Part shown: positions 9,391 to 19,655 of the stretch, piece by piece
Position numbering within the stretch: position 1 is the first letter of the stretch
Layout of the letters: the number at the start of each line of letters is the position of its first letter
From: an uncultured Granulosicoccus sp.
Lineage (GTDB): Bacteria; Pseudomonadota; Gammaproteobacteria; Granulosicoccales; Granulosicoccaceae
DNA length: 64,000 nt
Assembly (NCBI GenBank): GCA_947495035.1
Contig: CANLXI010000010.1
Coordinates: 1 to 64,000 of the forward strand
Direction of reading: 5' to 3'
Program-made: the position numbers and the translations under genes
Notes under the pieces: generated by a model
Databases searched by the model: none
The model's input: the letters and a program-made list of their open reading frames with translations, nothing else
Told to the model about the DNA's origin: nothing

Positions 9391-9882
9391 TCAGCGGAAA
9401 GCAGCGTCTGCAGCCCGATCAGCGGCAATCTGTTCTTCGTATTTGTCACCGATGGCCAGGAGCTTGTCCTTGGTCATGATCTGCTCGCCACGATTTTCGA
9501 AATGGTATTCGAATATGCGCGTTTCGACGATGGAGTCCACGGGGCAGGCTTCTTCGCAGAAACCGCAGAAGATGCACTTGAACAGATCGATATCGTAACG
9601 CGATGTTCGGCGAGTGCCATCTTCGCGCTGTTCCGAGTCTATGGTAATGGCCAGAGCCGGGCACACCGCCTCACACAGTTTGCAGGCAATGCAGCGCTCC
9701 TCGCCGTTCGGGTAACGACGCAACGCGTGCAGACCACGGAAACGATGCGACTGAGGTGTCTTCTCTTCCGGGTACTGGATCGTGATATTGCCCGAAACGA
9801 AGTACCTGCCGGTCAGGCTCAGGCCCTTGAGAAGCTCCCACAGTGTGAAGCTCTTGATGTATTTGCTGATTTGTCCTGTCAT
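9391..9882 (-). CDS. nuoI: NADH-quinone oxidoreductase subunit I (two [4Fe-4S])
   Basis: A 163-aa peripheral-arm ferredoxin subunit that carries clusters N6a and N6b, passing electrons toward NuoB. Two CxxCxxCxxxCP motifs are present: [12 protein letters not shown] (about 62-73) and [12 protein letters not shown] (about 101-112). The N-terminus is an amphipathic, basic segment that sits on the membrane in known structures. Length is typical. It starts 15 bases after nuoH. Confidence 0.97.
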   Translation of the reverse strand: MTGQISKYIKSFTLWELLKGLSLTGRYFVSGNITIQYPEEKTPQSHRFRGLHALRRYPNGEERCIACKLCEAVCPALAITIDSEQREDGTRRTSRYDIDLFKCIFCGFCEEACPVDSIVETRIFEYHFENRGEQIMTKDKLLAIGDKYEEQIAADRAADAAFR

Positions 9883-9897
9883 GTCTGCTGCTCGCCT

Positions 9898-10914
9898 CTA
9901 AAGACCGCCGGAACGCACAGTGCTGAACCACGGGCCCACTTCGAAGTAGATGGCAAAGCCGATCACGGCAATCCACACGATGGTCACGGGAATGAATACC
10001 TTCCAGCCGAGTCGCATGATCTGGTCATAGCGATAGCGTGGGAAGGTGGCACGCAGCCACAGGAAAACGAACAGCAGGGCTGCCGTCTTGATCAGAAACC
10101 AGTGAATACCGTCACCCCAGCCATCAATGGGTGACATCCAACCGCCCAGAAAGAGGATGGCAGTCAGGGCGGCAATCATGATCATGTTCGCGTATTCGGC
10201 CAGAAAGAACAGCGCAAAGCCGAAACCTGAATAATCGACGTGAAAGCCTGCAACGATCTCGGATTCGCCTTCTGCCACATCAAACGGTGCCCGGTTGGTC
10301 TCGGCCACACCGGAGATGAAGTACACGATCGCCAGAGGAAACAGCGGAAACAGGTACCAGTTGAAGAACCCGCCGGTTTGCGCTCGCACGATGTCACCCA
10401 GGTTCAGGCTGCCGGACATCATCAGCACACCCACGAGGGCAAATCCCATGGCGATTTCGTAGGCCACTATCTGGGCTGCCGAACGCATCGCCCCCAGAAA
10501 CGCGTATTTCGAATTCGACGCCCAGCCGGCCAGGATGACGCCGTATACGCCCAGCGAGGTCATCGCCAGTACATAGATCAGTCCCGCGTTGATATCGGCA
10601 ATCTGCCAGCCATCGGCGAACGGAATGACCGCCCAGGCGGCCAATGCCGGGGCAAGCGACAGAATGGGTGCCGTCAGAAACAGAAAGCGCGAAGCATTGG
10701 TCGGAATGATGACTTCCTTGCAAAGCAGCTTGAATACATCGGCAAACGGTTGACCCAGCCCCTTGAAGCCGACCCGGTTGGGACCGACACGAACCTGCAT
10801 GGAGCCGATGACCTTGCGTTCGGCCAGTGTCAGATAGGCAACACACAGAATCAGTGGTACCAGTACCGCGACGATCTTGACCAGCGACCATACCGTGAGT
10901 ATCAGTGCATCCAT
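9898..10914 (-). CDS. nuoH: NADH-quinone oxidoreductase subunit H
   Basis: A 338-aa membrane subunit that forms the quinone-entry chamber with NuoB and NuoD. It has eight hydrophobic segments; the acidic loops include [18 protein letters not shown] (about 219-236), the most conserved part of the family. The ATG overlaps the stop of nuoG by one base (TGATG), which suggests translational coupling. Length is normal. Confidence 0.97.
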   Translation of the reverse strand: MDALILTVWSLVKIVAVLVPLILCVAYLTLAERKVIGSMQVRVGPNRVGFKGLGQPFADVFKLLCKEVIIPTNASRFLFLTAPILSLAPALAAWAVIPFADGWQIADINAGLIYVLAMTSLGVYGVILAGWASNSKYAFLGAMRSAAQIVAYEIAMGFALVGVLMMSGSLNLGDIVRAQTGGFFNWYLFPLFPLAIVYFISGVAETNRAPFDVAEGESEIVAGFHVDYSGFGFALFFLAEYANMIMIAALTAILFLGGWMSPIDGWGDGIHWFLIKTAALLFVFLWLRATFPRYRYDQIMRLGWKVFIPVTIVWIAVIGFAIYFEVGPWFSTVRSGGL

Positions 10915-13265
10915 CAGGCTTTACTCACCTCGATAGCGCCGAAGAGCTCGCCCAGGGCGGCGGTCTCGGGCAGTCCGGTTGGCACCCAGACGCAACCGTC
11001 AGGCACATTGTTGTCGAGCTTGACCGGCAGCGTCACCGCCGAGCCATTCTGTCGGACGCTGACGGGATCACCATCAGCAAGTGACAGTTTCCGTGCCACG
11101 GAATCTGCCATGCTGGCAAATGCCTGCTTGCCGTCCAGTGACTTCTGCAGTGGTTGTGAACGACGCACCACGGGGTCGGTCGCATAGATCGGCGTCTCCC
11201 CTGCCCGCAGCAACTCGGCATCACGCATTGTCGCAAAGGCTGGTGCTGTCGCAAATTCGGTCAGATTGCCCAACTGGATTCCGCCGCAACGGGATTGCAG
11301 TTCTCGTGTGATGTCTTCGGGACTGTCGTACTCGAAACCATCGATCTCCAGTTCGGAGGCGAGCACACGAAAGATCTTCCAGGCAGGACGCGCATCACCT
11401 GGCGGATTGGTCACACCACGTGCACTCTGCCAGTTGCCGGTGGCATTGACGTAGGTACCGAAAGTCTCGGTGAAGGTAGCTGCCGGTAAAACCACATCAG
11501 CGACCTGACTCAAACCCTCGGACAGGTAGGCTGAAATGGCGACGACACCATTGCAGGCTTGCAGTGTCTTGAGGGCCCGGGCAGGGTTGGCGGCATCCAG
11601 CTCGGGCTCGACGCCAACCAGCAGATAGGATTGCAAAGGCTCATCAAGCATCTGCGATGCGTTCATGCCGGTATTGCCATCCTGCACGACACGGCCGCCG
11701 GCCTCCCGGTGCGGAACCGCGCCAGCCAGCCAGGCACCTGCCGTATTTGCGCGCTCCGGAAGCATGGACAGTGTCGCGCCAGTGGCTTTCGACAGCGCAT
11801 TGGCCAGATACTGCAACTGCGCGTAGTCAGGGTGCTGCACCGCCATGTTGCCCAGAAAAACGGCGGCGCGCTCACCACTCTTCAGGCTCTCCGCGATGCG
11901 TTGATGACGCTCATCCGTTTGCACTTCGGGAACGTCCTGCATGGCCGAGATGTCGGCACCGGCAGCTCTTGCCACCGCATACAGCTCGGTGACCATGCGA
12001 TCGAACCGCGTGGCGATATTCTCGGCTGCCTCGAAATGCAGCGGGAAGTTACGCGGATTGATGAAACTGATGGCAGCACCCTTGAGAGCCGACTTGCGCA
12101 ACCGCAACGCCGCAATGGGCTGATCCTTGCGAATGTTGGACCCGACCAACAGGGCGGCATCAAGGGTTTCCAGATCGTTGAGCCCCATGCCCAGCCAGGG
12201 CATGACCGGTGCGGCATCCTGTGCACTGAAGTCCGATTGCCCCAGTCGATGATCGATATTCCTGCTGCCCAGCGCCCGACCGAGCTTCTGCGACAGGTAG
12301 AGCTCTTCGAGCGTGTTGTTCGCAGAAGCCAGCACACCCAGAGAGTCGCACTTGAGCCTTGCTGCGGCAGCGGCCAGCGCTGTTGTCCAGTCCGTGGGCT
12401 GCAGTTGGCCGTCAACACGAACCAGCGGGGTGCTCAGTCGCTCTGCACTGTTCAGTCCCTGGTAGCTGAAACGGTCACGATCGGCGATCCAGACCTCATT
12501 GATGGATTCGTTGTCTCGCGGCACGACGCGGTTGACCGTGGTTCCATCCATGTGAATGAAGATATTGGAGCCCACCGAATCGTGCGGTGATACGCCGGAT
12601 TGCTGAGACAGTTCCCAGGCGCGTGCCGTGAAGCGCGACGGTCGAGCGGTCAATGCGCCAACGGGACAGATGTCGATGACATTGCCGGATACTTCCGAGA
12701 CCACCGATTTCTCGATATACGTGCCGATTCGAACATTCTCGCCGCGTCCCGTGGCACCCAGTTCACGAATACCGGCAATCTCTTCGCCGAATCTCACGCA
12801 ACGGGTACAGTGAATGCAGCGGGTCATTTCGGTGGCAATCAGCGGACCAATGTACTTGTCGAACACCACGCGCTTGCCTTCGGTGTACTGCGAGGCGCCA
12901 CTGCCATAACCCATGGCAACGTCCTGCAACTCACACTCTCCTCCCTGGTCGCAGATCGGGCAATCCAGCGGATGATTGATGAGCAGGAACTCCATGGTGC
13001 CTTTCTGGGCGTCACGGGCGAGCTTTGAATCGGTATGCACGACCATATCGGGCATGCAGGGAGTGGCACAGGCCGGTAACGGCTTGGGGGCTTTCTCCAC
13101 TTCAACCAGGCACATGCGGCAGTTGGCCGCGACCGATAGCTTCTTGTGATAACAGAAACGTGGAACATCGATACCTGCGGCATCGGTGACCTCGATCAGC
13201 ATCTGCCCGCGCTTCGCCGTCAGCGGTGTTCCGTCAACGGTTATCTGGATTGTGTCGTCACTCAT
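10914..13265 (-). CDS. nuoG: NADH-quinone oxidoreductase subunit G
   Basis: A 783-aa peripheral subunit. The N-terminus is a [2Fe-2S] ferredoxin domain ([15 protein letters not shown], about 38-52). A His/Cys-ligated cluster region follows ([19 protein letters not shown], about 97-115), then a CxxCxxC motif in [12 protein letters not shown] (about 147-158). The rest is a molybdopterin-enzyme-like domain that is not catalytic in complex I. The cysteines that bind the extra N7 cluster in E. coli NuoG are not present: the matching stretch reads [11 protein letters not shown]. In this it resembles mitochondrial-type subunits. It is flanked by nuoF (47-base gap) and nuoH (1-base overlap). Confidence 0.96.
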   Translation of the reverse strand: MSDDTIQITVDGTPLTAKRGQMLIEVTDAAGIDVPRFCYHKKLSVAANCRMCLVEVEKAPKPLPACATPCMPDMVVHTDSKLARDAQKGTMEFLLINHPLDCPICDQGGECELQDVAMGYGSGASQYTEGKRVVFDKYIGPLIATEMTRCIHCTRCVRFGEEIAGIRELGATGRGENVRIGTYIEKSVVSEVSGNVIDICPVGALTARPSRFTARAWELSQQSGVSPHDSVGSNIFIHMDGTTVNRVVPRDNESINEVWIADRDRFSYQGLNSAERLSTPLVRVDGQLQPTDWTTALAAAAARLKCDSLGVLASANNTLEELYLSQKLGRALGSRNIDHRLGQSDFSAQDAAPVMPWLGMGLNDLETLDAALLVGSNIRKDQPIAALRLRKSALKGAAISFINPRNFPLHFEAAENIATRFDRMVTELYAVARAAGADISAMQDVPEVQTDERHQRIAESLKSGERAAVFLGNMAVQHPDYAQLQYLANALSKATGATLSMLPERANTAGAWLAGAVPHREAGGRVVQDGNTGMNASQMLDEPLQSYLLVGVEPELDAANPARALKTLQACNGVVAISAYLSEGLSQVADVVLPAATFTETFGTYVNATGNWQSARGVTNPPGDARPAWKIFRVLASELEIDGFEYDSPEDITRELQSRCGGIQLGNLTEFATAPAFATMRDAELLRAGETPIYATDPVVRRSQPLQKSLDGKQAFASMADSVARKLSLADGDPVSVRQNGSAVTLPVKLDNNVPDGCVWVPTGLPETAALGELFGAIEVSKA

Positions 13266-13312
13266 TTACGCTGTTTCGTCGGGATAACACGAGGGGCCTG
13301 AAGACAATCAGA

Positions 13313-14638
13313 TCAGGCAACTGCGCCCAGTTTCTCGGACACGATGCTGCGCCCGTTCTGGATGTAATATTCGAACTCGTGACGATAGTGCTTCACGAAG
13401 CTCTGCACGGGCATGGCGGCCGCATCGCCCAACGCACAGATGGTGCGTCCTGCAATCTTGCCAGCCACGTCTTCAAGTTTTTCGATATCTTCCGGCATGC
13501 CCTTGCCTTCCACGATGCGAGTCAGCATGCGGTATAACCAACCGGTTCCTTCGCGACACGGTGTACACTGCCCGCAACTCTCCGAATAATAGAATCGCGA
13601 GATCCTGCGCAGCGCCTGCACCATATCGGTGGTTTCATTCATGACGATGACAGCCCCGGAGCCCAGCATGGAACCACCAACCTTGGAAATGGAGTCGTAG
13701 TCCATATCGGTCTTCATCATGATGTCACCGGGCACTACCGGTACCGATGAGCCTCCCGGGATGACCGCCTTCAAGGGTATGCCGTCTTTCATGCCACCAC
13801 ACAGCTCCAGCAGCGTGGCGAATGGCGTACCGAGATTGATCTCGAAATTGCCGGGCTGGGCCACATGACCGGAAACGGAGAAGCATTTCTGCCCGCCTGC
13901 AGTCTCGATACCCATGTTCTTGAACCATTCCGCACCATTGCGGATGATTGCCGGAACGCTGGCTACCGATTCTGTATTGTTGATGGTTGTTGGACGACCA
14001 TACAGACCGAAGCCTGCCGGGAAAGGCGGCTTGAAACGCGGTTGTCCCTTCTTGCCTTCCAGCGATTCGAGCAGAGCCGTTTCTTCGCCGCAGATGTAGG
14101 CCCCTGCGCCCAGTGTACCGATGACCTCGATATCGATACCCGAGCCCTTGATGTCCTTGCCGGCCCAGCCATTGGCATAGGCATCCTTGATGGCTTGCAT
14201 GAAATTCCTGTACACCTCGTCCATGAACTCGCCACGCATGTAGTTGTAGCTGACAGAGGCACGAATGGCATAGCTGCCAATCAACATGCCTTCCACCAGC
14301 GCATGCGGATTGAAACGGATGAGGTCACGATCCTTGCACGTGCCCGGCTCCGATTCATCGGAATTGATGACGAAATAGCTCTGCCCGCCGTTCTTCGGCA
14401 TGAAGCTCCACTTGAGACCGGTGGGAAATCCCGCACCACCGCGTCCGCGCAGGCCAGAGTCCTTGACGATCTGCACGACATCATCGGGCGAGAGTTTCTC
14501 GTCGAGAATCTTCTGCCATGCCTGATAGCCACCGATCTTCAGGTAATTTTCATACGTCCAGGGCTCATCGAACTGCAAGGTCGTGTAGCAAACCTGGTTC
14601 ATCGGCGCCAGGGACGCAGGTATCTGTCGGTCGCTCAT
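13313..14638 (-). CDS. nuoF: NADH-quinone oxidoreductase subunit F (FMN, NADH site)
   Basis: A 441-aa subunit that oxidises NADH via FMN and passes electrons to cluster N3. The glycine-rich GRGGAGFPTGLKW (about 66-78) binds FMN and NADH. ESCGQCTPCREG (about 354-365) plus a later Cys in TICALGD supplies the four ligands of N3. Length and motifs are standard. It follows nuoE after 33 bases. Confidence 0.97.
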   Translation of the reverse strand: MSDRQIPASLAPMNQVCYTTLQFDEPWTYENYLKIGGYQAWQKILDEKLSPDDVVQIVKDSGLRGRGGAGFPTGLKWSFMPKNGGQSYFVINSDESEPGTCKDRDLIRFNPHALVEGMLIGSYAIRASVSYNYMRGEFMDEVYRNFMQAIKDAYANGWAGKDIKGSGIDIEVIGTLGAGAYICGEETALLESLEGKKGQPRFKPPFPAGFGLYGRPTTINNTESVASVPAIIRNGAEWFKNMGIETAGGQKCFSVSGHVAQPGNFEINLGTPFATLLELCGGMKDGIPLKAVIPGGSSVPVVPGDIMMKTDMDYDSISKVGGSMLGSGAVIVMNETTDMVQALRRISRFYYSESCGQCTPCREGTGWLYRMLTRIVEGKGMPEDIEKLEDVAGKIAGRTICALGDAAAMPVQSFVKHYRHEFEYYIQNGRSIVSEKLGAVA

Positions 14639-14671
14639 CGAGTTTTCCCGTTCTCCCGTTCGTCGAAGTTA

Positions 14672-15193
14672 TCAGTCAAGCCCATCCAGAATCTCATCCA
14701 CTTTCTGTGGCGTGAGCTGGGTGTGGTAGACGTGGTCCACCTGCATCATCGGACCGCCGGCGCAGGCAGCCAGACACTCCTCTTCGACCTTGAGGTAGAT
14801 CCGCCCGTCTTCTGTGGATTCACCCAATTTGATACCGTACTTCTCCTGCACGTGATTGACGATGGAGTCCGATCCCATCAGCATGCAACTGATGTTGGTG
14901 CAGATTGCCACGCAATGACGGCCCACCGGCTTCGTCTCGAACATGGAATAGAAACTGGCCACTTCGTACACTGCAATGGGTGGCATGTCGAGCTTGGCTG
15001 CCACAGCGTCCATCAGTTCGGTCGACAACCATCCCTGATTCTGATGCTGGGCAATGCTCAGCGCAGCCAGCACGGCGCTTTGCTTGCGATCTTCCGGGTA
15101 GCGCGTCAGCCATTCATCGATTTCATGAATCGAATGCTCGCTCAACACCTTCTCGGGGTCGGGCAGCTGGACGTCGGCAGGTACAGAACTCAT
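14672..15193 (-). CDS. nuoE: NADH-quinone oxidoreductase subunit E ([2Fe-2S])
   Basis: A 173-aa thioredoxin-like subunit of the NADH dehydrogenase module. It carries cluster N1a with ligands in CTNISC (about 98-103) and in EECLAACAGGP (about 138-148). The N-terminal helical bundle and the hydrophobic SFYSMF segment are typical. It sits between nuoD (21-base gap) and nuoF. Confidence 0.96.
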   Translation of the reverse strand: MSSVPADVQLPDPEKVLSEHSIHEIDEWLTRYPEDRKQSAVLAALSIAQHQNQGWLSTELMDAVAAKLDMPPIAVYEVASFYSMFETKPVGRHCVAICTNISCMLMGSDSIVNHVQEKYGIKLGESTEDGRIYLKVEEECLAACAGGPMMQVDHVYHTQLTPQKVDEILDGLD

Positions 15194-15214
15194 GAATTTT
15201 CTCCGGCAATCACG

Positions 15215-16468
15215 CTAGCGGTCAATCTCACCGAAAACGATATCCTGGGTACCGATAAGGGCAACGACATCAGACAGCATATGTCCCCGGGCCATTTCGT
15301 CGAGTGAGGCGAGATGAGTGAACCCCGGTGCCCTGACTTTCAGACGATACGGCTTGTTGGCGCCATCGGAGACAAGAAAACAACCAAACTCACCTTTCGG
15401 GTGCTCCACGGCTGCATAGGCTTCGCCTTCGGGCAGACAGAACCCTTCGGTAAACAGCTTGAAGTGATGAATCAGGGATTCCATGTCACCCTTCATCTCG
15501 CCGCGGCGTGGCGGTGCAATCTTGTGATCCTCTGTCAGAACCGGACCTTGGTTGACTCGCAACCAATCCACGCACTGCTTGATGATGCGGTTGCTCTGGC
15601 GCATTTCTTCCACGCGTACCAGATATCGATCATAACTGTCCCCATTGGTACCCACAGGAATGTCGAAATCGAGCTGGTCATACACTTCATAAGGTTGCTT
15701 CTTGCGCAAATCCCATTCGATATTCGACCCGCGCAACATCGGACCGGTGAATCCCAATTGCAAGGCGCGCTCGGGAGTGACCACGCCGATGCCAACGGTA
15801 CGCTGCTTCCAGATGCGGTTATCCGTCAGCAGGGTCTCGTATTCATCGACATACCCGGGAAATCGCTTCGTGAAGTCTTCAATGAAATCCAGCATGCTGC
15901 CCTGGCGAGTCTCATTGAGTTTGGCAGCGGCCGATTTACTGGTAAAGCGGGAAGCCTCGTATTGCGGCATGCGATCCGGCAAATCACGCGCGACGCCACC
16001 GGGGCGGTAGTAGGTAGCATGCATACGTGCACCGGAGACGGCTTCGTAGCAATCCATGAGATCTTCGCGTTCACGGAAGCAATACAGAAACACGGTCATG
16101 GCACCGATATCCAGCCCGTGGGCTCCCAACCACATCAGGTGATTCAGGATTCGGGTGATTTCGTCGAACATGACGCGGATGTACTGGGCACGCAATGGCA
16201 CCTCGACACCCAGCAACTTCTCGATGGCCAGAACATAGCCATGCTCGTTGCACATCATGGAAACGTAGTCCAGACGATCCATGTAACCGATACTCTGATT
16301 GTACGGTTTGGACTCCGCCAGTTTTTCAGTACCGCGATGCAGCAATCCGATATGCGGATCGGCACGTTCCACCACCTCGCCGTCCATTTCCAGCACCAGT
16401 CGCAACACCCCGTGGGCTGCCGGGTGCTGAGGACCGAAGTTCAGCGTGTAATTGCGTATCTCAGGCAT
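15215..16468 (-). CDS. nuoD: NADH-quinone oxidoreductase subunit D
   Basis: A 417-aa subunit related to the large subunit of [NiFe] hydrogenases; it forms the quinone pocket with NuoB. The conserved [14 protein letters not shown] lies at the N-terminus (about 11-24). The start chosen (MPEIRNY) overlaps the nuoC end by 8 bases; an upstream in-frame Met would add 15 residues not found in the family. NuoD here is a separate protein, unlike the NuoCD fusion of E. coli and Pseudomonas. Confidence 0.96.
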   Translation of the reverse strand: MPEIRNYTLNFGPQHPAAHGVLRLVLEMDGEVVERADPHIGLLHRGTEKLAESKPYNQSIGYMDRLDYVSMMCNEHGYVLAIEKLLGVEVPLRAQYIRVMFDEITRILNHLMWLGAHGLDIGAMTVFLYCFREREDLMDCYEAVSGARMHATYYRPGGVARDLPDRMPQYEASRFTSKSAAAKLNETRQGSMLDFIEDFTKRFPGYVDEYETLLTDNRIWKQRTVGIGVVTPERALQLGFTGPMLRGSNIEWDLRKKQPYEVYDQLDFDIPVGTNGDSYDRYLVRVEEMRQSNRIIKQCVDWLRVNQGPVLTEDHKIAPPRRGEMKGDMESLIHHFKLFTEGFCLPEGEAYAAVEHPKGEFGCFLVSDGANKPYRLKVRAPGFTHLASLDEMARGHMLSDVVALIGTQDIVFGEIDR

Positions 16469-17180
16469 CGTCTTTCTTCGGGGTTTCACCAGCGACATAA
16501 CGCGAATCCTCACGGATGACTCGCGGTACCAGCACTCGAGGTTCGATACTGACCGGTTCGTAGATCACGCGCTCCTTGACCGAGTCATAGCGCATTTCCA
16601 CATTGCCGATCAACGGGAAATCCTTGCGGAACGGATGACCGATGAATCCGTAATCAGTCAGTATTCGACGCAGATCCGGATGCCCGTCGAACAGGATTCC
16701 GAACAGATCGAATGCTTCTCGCTCGTACCAGTTGGCGTTGTTCCAGATGGCAATGACCGACGGCACCACCGGCATGGCATCATCAGGAGCGGCACAACGC
16801 ACACGCAGCCGCACGTTGTGATCCAGCGACAACAAGTGATACACCACGACAAATCGCGGCCGATCACTGGGCGGCAGTTCCAGACCTGTATTGAAGGTCA
16901 GACTGCCAGTTGAAGCCGCGTTCACTGCCCGACTGAAGCTGGCATTGTTTTCCGTATCGGTGGCCCATTCATCGTGACCGTAGGTCGCGTAATCCACACC
17001 GGCAAGATCGCTCAGTTGCCGAAAGGACAGCGTCTCGTTGTCGCGCAGCTCTGTCGCCACGGCAATCAGCTCCGACGGGGCGACATCCATGACAATCAGA
17101 TCGAGGGAGTGCTGGATACTGGCGTTGTCGGGAAATACCGCCTGCAGAGCTTCCAGCATGTTCTGTTCACGATTTGCCAT
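16461..17180 (-). CDS. nuoC: NADH-quinone oxidoreductase subunit C
   Basis: About 239 aa from the ATG that starts MANREQNML, five bases after the nuoB stop. The frame is open further upstream, but that would overlap nuoB. The 30-kDa subunit fold is shown by [30 protein letters not shown] in the second half (about 155-184; only the order of its Trp, Glu, Asp and Arg residues matters). It stabilises the link between the hydrogenase-like core and the NADH module. The 8-base overlap with nuoD points to coupled translation. Confidence 0.95.
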   Translation of the reverse strand: MANREQNMLEALQAVFPDNASIQHSLDLIVMDVAPSELIAVATELRDNETLSFRQLSDLAGVDYATYGHDEWATDTENNASFSRAVNAASTGSLTFNTGLELPPSDRPRFVVVYHLLSLDHNVRLRVRCAAPDDAMPVVPSVIAIWNNANWYEREAFDLFGILFDGHPDLRRILTDYGFIGHPFRKDFPLIGNVEMRYDSVKERVIYEPVSIEPRVLVPRVIREDSRYVAGETPKKDDA

Positions 17181-17185
17181 GGTGA

Positions 17186-17662
17186 TCAGCGCGCAATGGT
17201 GTTGGTGGTGCGAATCTTGTTCTGCAGTTGCAGAATACCGTAGAGCAACGCCTCGGCTGTTGGTGGACAACCAGGCACATAGACGTCTACCGGTACGATG
17301 CGATCACAGCCACGGACCACTGCGTAGGAATAATGATAATAGCCACCCCCGTTGGCACAGCTCCCCATGGAGATGACCCATTTGGGATCTGGCATCTGGT
17401 CATAGACCTTGCGCAAGGCAGGAGCCATCTTGTTGACCAGGGTACCCGCCACGATCATGACATCCGACTGGCGTGGACTGGGTCTGAATATGATGCCGAA
17501 TCGATCCAGATCATACCGGGCAGCTCCCGCATGCATCATCTCGACCGCGCAACAGGCAAGACCGAAAGACATCGGCCACATGGACCCGGTGCGCGCCCAG
17601 TTGATCAATTTGTCGGCTGAAGTGGTGACAAACCCTTCTTCAAGAACGCCTTCTATACCCAT
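17186..17662 (-). CDS. nuoB: NADH-quinone oxidoreductase subunit B (cluster N2)
   Basis: A 158-aa subunit that holds cluster N2, the last Fe-S centre before quinone. Ligands are the tandem Cys of [11 protein letters not shown] (about 33-43), the Cys of SMGSCANGG and the Cys of VPGCPPTAE. Length is typical. It begins 4 bases after nuoA and ends 5 bases before nuoC. Confidence 0.97.
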   Translation of the reverse strand: MGIEGVLEEGFVTTSADKLINWARTGSMWPMSFGLACCAVEMMHAGAARYDLDRFGIIFRPSPRQSDVMIVAGTLVNKMAPALRKVYDQMPDPKWVISMGSCANGGGYYHYSYAVVRGCDRIVPVDVYVPGCPPTAEALLYGILQLQNKIRTTNTIAR

Positions 17663-17666
17663 GATG

Positions 17667-18023
17667 CTATTCCCACTCGAGTGCGCCTTTCTTCCATTCG
17701 TAGATGAAACCGATCACCAGAATGAACAGAAAGATACCCATGGCGGCGAATGCCGTTCCTGAAATGGCATCCAGCGAGATGGCCCAGGGAATCAGGAAGG
17801 CGATTTCCAGATCGAAAATGATGAAGAGGATGGCAACCAGATAATAGCGAACGTCGAACTTCATCCGCGCATCCTCGAATGCCTCGAAGCCACATTCGTA
17901 CGGGGAGTTCTTGTCCTTGCCCGGATTGGAGGGCCCGACCAGACGCCCGGCCGTGAGCAACAGAATGCCCAGTCCGAGACCTATCAGGATGAACAGCAAA
18001 ACCGGGAAATAGTTGGCTAGCAC
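17667..18023 (-). CDS. nuoA: NADH-quinone oxidoreductase subunit A
   Basis: First gene of the nuo operon. I choose the GTG with GGAG six bases upstream, which gives 118 aa beginning [11 protein letters not shown], the normal NuoA start and length. The frame extends 32 codons further upstream to another GTG without a ribosome site. There are three membrane segments; the loop with [20 protein letters not shown] (about 38-57) is the conserved region that contacts the quinone cavity. A tRNA-Leu gene lies about 200 bases upstream on the same strand. Confidence 0.93.
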   Translation of the reverse strand: MLANYFPVLLFILIGLGLGILLLTAGRLVGPSNPGKDKNSPYECGFEAFEDARMKFDVRYYLVAILFIIFDLEIAFLIPWAISLDAISGTAFAAMGIFLFILVIGFIYEWKKGALEWE

Positions 18024-18227
18024 TGTAGGCTCCGCACGCAACCACCCAAAGGCAGCTACCTGGCTGTTTGTGGCTTGAAACCGAATAATCGTGGACGTCG
18101 CGCCTGACAGAACTGACACAACGCGGAAGATTCAACACAACAATTATCGCAGATATCCAACCACTTTGGCTTCCAAACAGGATCGGATTTCTTTACCTGC
18201 CAGACCGAATGTGCCAAAGATCCCTTA

Positions 18228-18312
18228 TGGTGCCGTCACCCGGACTCGAACCGGGACAGCTTGCGCCACTACCCCCTCAAGATAGCGTGTCTACCAATTC
18301 CACCATGACGGC
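18228..18312 (-). tRNA. tRNA-Leu (GAG)
   Basis: An 85-nt class II tRNA with encoded CCA on the minus strand. Acceptor GCCGTCA pairs with TGACGGC. The anticodon arm is CTATC-TTGAGGG-GGTAG, giving anticodon GAG. It has the long variable arm of leucine tRNAs and D-loop GGTAGAC. It lies between secG and nuoA, a common order in gammaproteobacteria. Confidence 0.97.
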
Positions 18313-18375
18313 ATAAGGGAAAAAGGCCTGCAAGGCCAGCCGAAGATGATAACGCATATCTTCGGAAAAGTGGTA

Positions 18376-18795
18376 TTACTCAGCAGCTTTTGGCAAATCG
18401 GATTCAGCACCGGTTGCCCCTGCCTCGTCGGCAGCCGCATCACCAGGGAGATCCGAGACCGGAGCTGGCACATCGTCCTGCACACCACCCGGCAGATCGG
18501 TCGAGACAGCAGGCGCCTCTTCCACAAGCCCGGGAACATCAGTCACTGACCGAACCGAACCATCACGATGCGCGGCAAGATAGAACAGAAAGATGCTGGT
18601 GGCAAAAAACAGCGAAACCAGGATGGTAGTGGCGCGTGTCAGAAAGGAAGCCGAGCCACGAGCGCCGAACACCGTGGCTGATGCGCCACTGCCAAACGCC
18701 GCACCGGCATCAGCACCCTTGCCATGCTGAATGAGGACAAGACCGATGACACCAACGGCCAGGATCACGTGAATTACTAACGCCAGGGATTGCAT
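18376..18795 (-). CDS. secG: Preprotein translocase subunit SecG
   Basis: A 139-aa inner-membrane partner of SecYE that helps SecA-driven export. There are two membrane helices (about 3-22 and 53-73) with the conserved loop LIQHGKGADAGAAFGSG (about 21-37). The C-terminal tail of about 65 residues is long, acidic and rich in Pro, Ala and Asp (for example TDLPGG, SDLPGD), a repeat-like low-complexity extension compared with the about 110-aa E. coli protein. It follows tpiA by 29 bases. Confidence 0.95.
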   Translation of the reverse strand: MQSLALVIHVILAVGVIGLVLIQHGKGADAGAAFGSGASATVFGARGSASFLTRATTILVSLFFATSIFLFYLAAHRDGSVRSVTDVPGLVEEAPAVSTDLPGGVQDDVPAPVSDLPGDAAADEAGATGAESDLPKAAE

Positions 18796-18824
18796 ACTTG
18801 ATCAGATATCTCTTGGATCCGCCT

Positions 18825-19604
18825 TCAGGAGGCAGTTTTTTCGACTGTAGAGGCAGCTGCCTCACAAATGGCCAGAAAGGACGTTGCATCCAGCGCAGCA
18901 CCACCGACAAGACCACCGTCGATATCTGCCTGACCAAAAAGACTGGCCGCATTGTCGGCCTTGACACTTCCACCATACAGAATGCGCAGTGCGCTTGCGA
19001 TATCGGCATTCTGCGACGATATCTTCTGGCGAATCATGGCATGTACGGCCTGCGCTTCTTCAGGCGAAGCCGTCTTGCCGGTACCGATGGCCCACACGGG
19101 CTCGTAGGCAACGACCATCTGTCGGAAGGCATCAACCCCACCCGCTTCGAGCATGGCGTCGAGCTGCGCAGCAATGACAGCCTCGACCTGCCCTGCTTCA
19201 CGCTCCTCCAGGGTTTCACCCACACAAAGCACGGGGGTCATACCCGCCTGCTGCACCGACAGGCACTTCTGCGCAATCTGCTCACTGGTCTCGTGATAGA
19301 GCGCTCGGCGCTCGGAATGACCCAGGATCACGTATTCGCACCCGAACTCCTGCAGCATGTCGGCAGACACTTCACCGGTATACGCGCCCGTCCTGGCCTC
19401 CGAACAGTTCTGTGCTCCCAGATGAACCGGGGAGTTGCCGACGACAGCCAGCACATCGGCCAGATGCACGACAACCGGGCACACAAGCACCTCGACCGGA
19501 AGGCTTGCAGCTCCTGCGGAAATCTCGCTGGCCAGCTCGACAACGGAATTGCGTGTACCGTTGAGCTTCCAGTTTCCTGCTATGAGTGGCTGGCGAATGG
19601 CCAA
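18825..19604 (-). CDS. tpiA: Triose-phosphate isomerase
   Basis: A 259-aa TIM-barrel enzyme that interconverts glyceraldehyde 3-phosphate and dihydroxyacetone phosphate. Catalytic residues are in place: Asn11 and Lys13 in GNWKLNG, His96 in ILGHSERR and Glu168 in VAYEPVWAIGTG. The phosphate-binding GTGKTAS loop follows. The order glmM-tpiA-secG-tRNA-Leu-nuo is frequent in gammaproteobacteria. Confidence 0.97.
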   Translation of the reverse strand: MAIRQPLIAGNWKLNGTRNSVVELASEISAGAASLPVEVLVCPVVVHLADVLAVVGNSPVHLGAQNCSEARTGAYTGEVSADMLQEFGCEYVILGHSERRALYHETSEQIAQKCLSVQQAGMTPVLCVGETLEEREAGQVEAVIAAQLDAMLEAGGVDAFRQMVVAYEPVWAIGTGKTASPEEAQAVHAMIRQKISSQNADIASALRILYGGSVKADNAASLFGQADIDGGLVGGAALDATSFLAICEAAASTVEKTAS

Positions 19605-19655
19605 GACAATCTACCCCCTTGAGTTAACCGCAGGATCATACCTTCTCGGCAGCCC

